From positions 1-38,829 of the forward strand of contig JAPKEZ010000003.1 of the NCBI GenBank assembly GCA_028821845.1: a stretch of 38,829 nucleotides of DNA, in the 5' to 3' direction. Shown in pieces: positions 36,200 through 38,829 of the stretch. The stretch's first letter is position 1; the number at the start of each line of letters is the position of its first letter. The notes under the pieces were generated by a model, which was not told where the DNA came from, made no database searches, and worked only from the letters and a program-made list of their open reading frames with translations. The DNA comes from Planctomycetota bacterium (GTDB lineage Bacteria; Planctomycetota; UBA1135). The position numbers and the translations under genes were made by a program.

Positions 36200-37173
36200 C
36201 CGCTGAATGGAAAGGCTGCTTGCTCGACGAGTACATCGTTGCGCATTGGCCTGATATATCTAAAGGACGTCTTCGCGATTTGATTCGTGGTGGCGCCATC
36301 AATATCGAGGGCATGAGCGTGCAACCGAGTGCTAAGTTGAAAGAAGGCCAGTTGATATTGATTGACCATGACATGTCAACCGAAAAGCGTATGAAGAGCG
36401 CTGACATTGATTTAGAAATTCTTTATCAAGATGAGCACTTGGTCGCGGTAAATAAACCAGCCGGCATTCCGGTTGAGCCAAGTCGCTGGGGAGAACATCC
36501 CTTACACCTTAGTGGTGCACTTTTAAGTTGGGCGCAAAAACGTGAGCTCGAAGGCCCGCTGCAACAACGTCCGCGTGCTTTGCACCGTATTGATTTGGGT
36601 ACTACGGGGGTGATGCTTTATGCGTTGTCGCTAGAGGCCGAGCGCTATTACCGCGAGTTGTTTGCCAACCGTAAGATCGATAAGAAATATCATGCACTGG
36701 TATTGGGAGAAGTACATTACCCCGGAGTTGTTGATTCGCCGATTGCTCCGGATGCGAGCGCCGGAGGTTTGATGCGCGTGTATAAGCACGGTAAAGAGTC
36801 GTTAACCGAATACGAAGCGCTAACAATTTTTCATGGCTATACTTTAATCGAGGCTAGGCCAAAGACAGGGCGCACGCATCAGATTCGTGTTCACATGTCA
36901 TCGGTGGGGCATCCGTTGGTAGTAGACCCGCGTTATGGCGGTGCGGAAAGTTTTATGCTGTCGGAAATTAAACGCGACTACCGACCTAAAGCAGGACGTC
37001 CTGAAAAACCGCTAATCGACCATTTGACTCTGCATGCGCATTCAGTTGGTCTTCCTAAGTTCGGTAGCGACGAGATGTTGCATATCGAAGCGCCTTATCC
37101 GAAAGATTTGCGAGTCACTTTGCGTAACTTAGCTAAGTGGCGCGAGGCGCGTGTTGGGCCGTGGGGTAATTAA
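36181..37173 (+). CDS. RluA-family pseudouridine synthase with S4-like N-terminus
   Basis: AVNKPAGIPVEPS, ALHRIDLGTTGVMLYAL (catalytic Asp), EARPKTGRTHQIRVHMSSVGHPLVVDPRYG. Confidence 0.93.
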   Translation: MENLAVTAEWKGCLLDEYIVAHWPDISKGRLRDLIRGGAINIEGMSVQPSAKLKEGQLILIDHDMSTEKRMKSADIDLEILYQDEHLVAVNKPAGIPVEPSRWGEHPLHLSGALLSWAQKRELEGPLQQRPRALHRIDLGTTGVMLYALSLEAERYYRELFANRKIDKKYHALVLGEVHYPGVVDSPIAPDASAGGLMRVYKHGKESLTEYEALTIFHGYTLIEARPKTGRTHQIRVHMSSVGHPLVVDPRYGGAESFMLSEIKRDYRPKAGRPEKPLIDHLTLHAHSVGLPKFGSDEMLHIEAPYPKDLRVTLRNLAKWREARVGPWGN

Positions 37174-37240
37174 CATCGAGCGCTGAGCAGTGGCAGGTAC
37201 GGCGCCCACGGTAATAATCAGCAGTAAATGGGTATTTGGG

Positions 37241-37269
37241 TATAATATGCCTGACGGCATTTCCCGTCA
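37241..37269 (+). promoter_or_regulatory. TATAAT -10-like element and 5'-leader hairpin upstream of truD
   Basis: TATAAT at 37241-37246; perfect 6-bp stem TGACGG-CATTTC-CCGTCA at 37252-37269. Confidence 0.45.
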
Positions 37270-37292
37270 CCACTGCATAATGTAAATGACCC

Positions 37293-38829
37293 ATGCGATT
37301 AAAACGCACCGTAAATGATTTCCGTGTTAGCGAATTGCTAGACGACGACTCCCTGCCCCATATGGGCGGTAATTTTACGATTTATCGTATTACTAAAAAG
37401 GGGCTAACTACTTTCGAGGCCGCCGATATTTTGGCGAAAGGCGCCGGCGTTGAACGCGCTAATGTCAAGTATGCCGGTTTGAAAGACAAAGATGGCATCA
37501 CTTCACAGGTGATGACTGTTGAAGGTGGCAAAACTGTCAGCTTTCGCGATCAGTCTTTGACGATTCGCCTGTTGGGCAAAACTAATCGTCATGTCGAGTC
37601 GACTGACAGCGAGGGTAACTCGTTTGAGATTGTTGTGCGCGACCTTGAAGCCGATGACATGCGGCGCTTGCGGGTGAATATGCTCGAGTTGAACAAACTG
37701 CATATTCCCAATTACTTTGATGACCAACGTTTCGGTTGTCTACGCCACGGCCAAGGATTCGTGGTACGCCAGTTGTTGAAAGGCCGACCCGAGTTGGCGT
37801 TACGTGCAATGTTGGCAGCGCCGTCTCCTTACGGGCCCGACGTTATTGAAACATTCAAGAAGGGCATTCAGCGTCGTTGGGGTAACTGGGAAGAGTTAGC
37901 CAGTTACACTAAGCATCGCCGTGGTTCATCAGCATTTGAATTTTTACATCAAAACGGCGATGATTTTGTTGGTGCGATTGAGCGGGGCATTGCGTCACGT
38001 GAGAAAACGATTCACTTGTTCGCTTACCAGTCCTTCTTATGGAATCGCGCCGCTACACATTTCGTGAAGTCGGTAGTTGGCGAAGAAAATGTTGCATGGC
38101 TTCCACATGATGCGGCACCGCTTGCTGTATACCGTGAACTGACTGATGAGCAACGCGCTAAATTGCAAGCCTTTAAGTTGCCGCTGTTAGGCCCTGGGGT
38201 TGAGTTGAATGAAGATGCAGCACGCTGTTATAAATTAGTCTTCCGTGAAGAAGGTTTTGACATGCAACAATTCTTAGACCTCGACATTTCAGGGTTCCGC
38301 CCATTACATGAAGAGCGTCAGTTTTTAATTACACCAGAATTTTTGCGCGGAGCTCCGGCTGAGTCTGATGAGATTTATAAGCGTCGTCATAAGATGCGTA
38401 TTCGTTTTTCATTACCGCGCGGGCATTATGCCACCTTGGTGTGTAAACGATTGCTGATGCCGACCGAGAAAGATTATATGCATTTGCGTATTTGGGTGGC
38501 ACGCCACTCGCTCGATTGGCCAGATGAGATGGGCCGTGCCAAAACTCTAGATGTCGCCGCAGAAAAGTTATACCATGACGAGCGGACACGTCGCGTGCTC
38601 AATAAATACGATCGCGCTCATCCTGAACAAGCGCGCAAGCGTTATGGCAGTGGTGACGGATACCGTGGCAACCGCGAAGGCAGTGGCAGCGGTGGCGGGT
38701 ATCGTGGCAACCGTGAAAGTAGCGGGAGCAGTGACGGATACCGTGGTAATCGCGAAAGCAGCGGCAGTGGCGGCGGATACCGTGGCAACCGCGAAGGCGG
38801 CAGAGACGGTGGATACCGTGGCAACCGCG
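37293..38829 (+). CDS. truD: tRNA pseudouridine(13) synthase TruD with Gly/Arg/Tyr-rich repeat tail, partial (open at right edge)
   Basis: Manual translation: MRLKRTVNDFRVSELLDDD..., YAGLKDKDGITSQVMTV (catalytic Asp), NYFDDQRFGCLRHGQGF, FAYQSFLWNRAAT; then the repeat tail. Not in the ORF track because open at the edge. Confidence 0.93.
   Translation, partial: MRLKRTVNDFRVSELLDDDSLPHMGGNFTIYRITKKGLTTFEAADILAKGAGVERANVKYAGLKDKDGITSQVMTVEGGKTVSFRDQSLTIRLLGKTNRHVESTDSEGNSFEIVVRDLEADDMRRLRVNMLELNKLHIPNYFDDQRFGCLRHGQGFVVRQLLKGRPELALRAMLAAPSPYGPDVIETFKKGIQRRWGNWEELASYTKHRRGSSAFEFLHQNGDDFVGAIERGIASREKTIHLFAYQSFLWNRAATHFVKSVVGEENVAWLPHDAAPLAVYRELTDEQRAKLQAFKLPLLGPGVELNEDAARCYKLVFREEGFDMQQFLDLDISGFRPLHEERQFLITPEFLRGAPAESDEIYKRRHKMRIRFSLPRGHYATLVCKRLLMPTEKDYMHLRIWVARHSLDWPDEMGRAKTLDVAAEKLYHDERTRRVLNKYDRAHPEQARKRYGSGDGYRGNREGSGSGGGYRGNRESSGSSDGYRGNRESSGSGGGYRGNREGGRDGGYRGNR
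38641..38829 (+). repeat. degenerate in-frame coding tandem repeat (about 13-aa unit GSGSGGGYRGNRE)
   Basis: YGSGDGYRGNRE / GSGSGGGYRGNRE / SSGSSDGYRGNRE / SSGSGGGYRGNRE / GGRDGGYRGNR. Confidence 0.9.

Noticed and set aside
38642-38824. Minus-strand proline-rich ORF (MPRYPPSLPPSRLPRYPP...)
   Set aside because: Mirror translation of the truD coding repeats; no independent support.
38641-38829. CRISPR-like repeat interpretation of the right-edge repeats
   Set aside because: Repeats are contiguous, in frame with truD, degenerate at wobble positions and lack spacers.

Overview
The window is a dense, gene-rich chromosomal segment (about 36 protein genes and 2 tRNA-Ser genes) from a bacterium. 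The MurD, HEAT-lipoprotein and DUF6677-like proteins hint at a Planctomycetota-like lineage, but this is a low-confidence guess. I see no prophage, transposon or CRISPR array. Recognisable modules are: a two-ATPase/two-permease ABC exporter operon with a parvulin-like protein; ddl; a DDAH-like amidinotransferase; galK-like; a Leu/Glu/Phe/Val-type dehydrogenase; a complete iscR-S-U-A-hscB-hscA-fdx-iscX operon; dprA; a sulfatase; MATE; clpC-mcsA-like; murD; tRNA-Ser(GCU) and tRNA-Ser(UGA); nitroreductase; a DUF151 nuclease-like protein; MGMT; HupE; an HD-GYP response regulator; hpt; an RluA-family pseudouridine synthase; and truD. The most exciting signal is two neighbouring probable selenoprotein genes that the ORF track cuts short at in-frame TGA codons. 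(1) In an O6-alkylguanine-DNA alkyltransferase, TGA replaces the catalytic Cys codon (IP-U-HR). It is followed by a bacterial SECIS-like hairpin with a GGUC apical loop, and the reading frame continues through the conserved MGMT C-terminus to a TAA. (2) An exported protein ends at FCES-TGA, but the frame stays open for 50 more codons, creating a C-x-x-U motif, with a hairpin at nearly the same spacing. A second signal is that many gene starts have a -10-like hexamer 6-8 nt before the start codon, implying widespread leaderless mRNAs and overlapping divergent promoters. TruD also carries a glycine/arginine/tyrosine-rich tandem-repeat tail.
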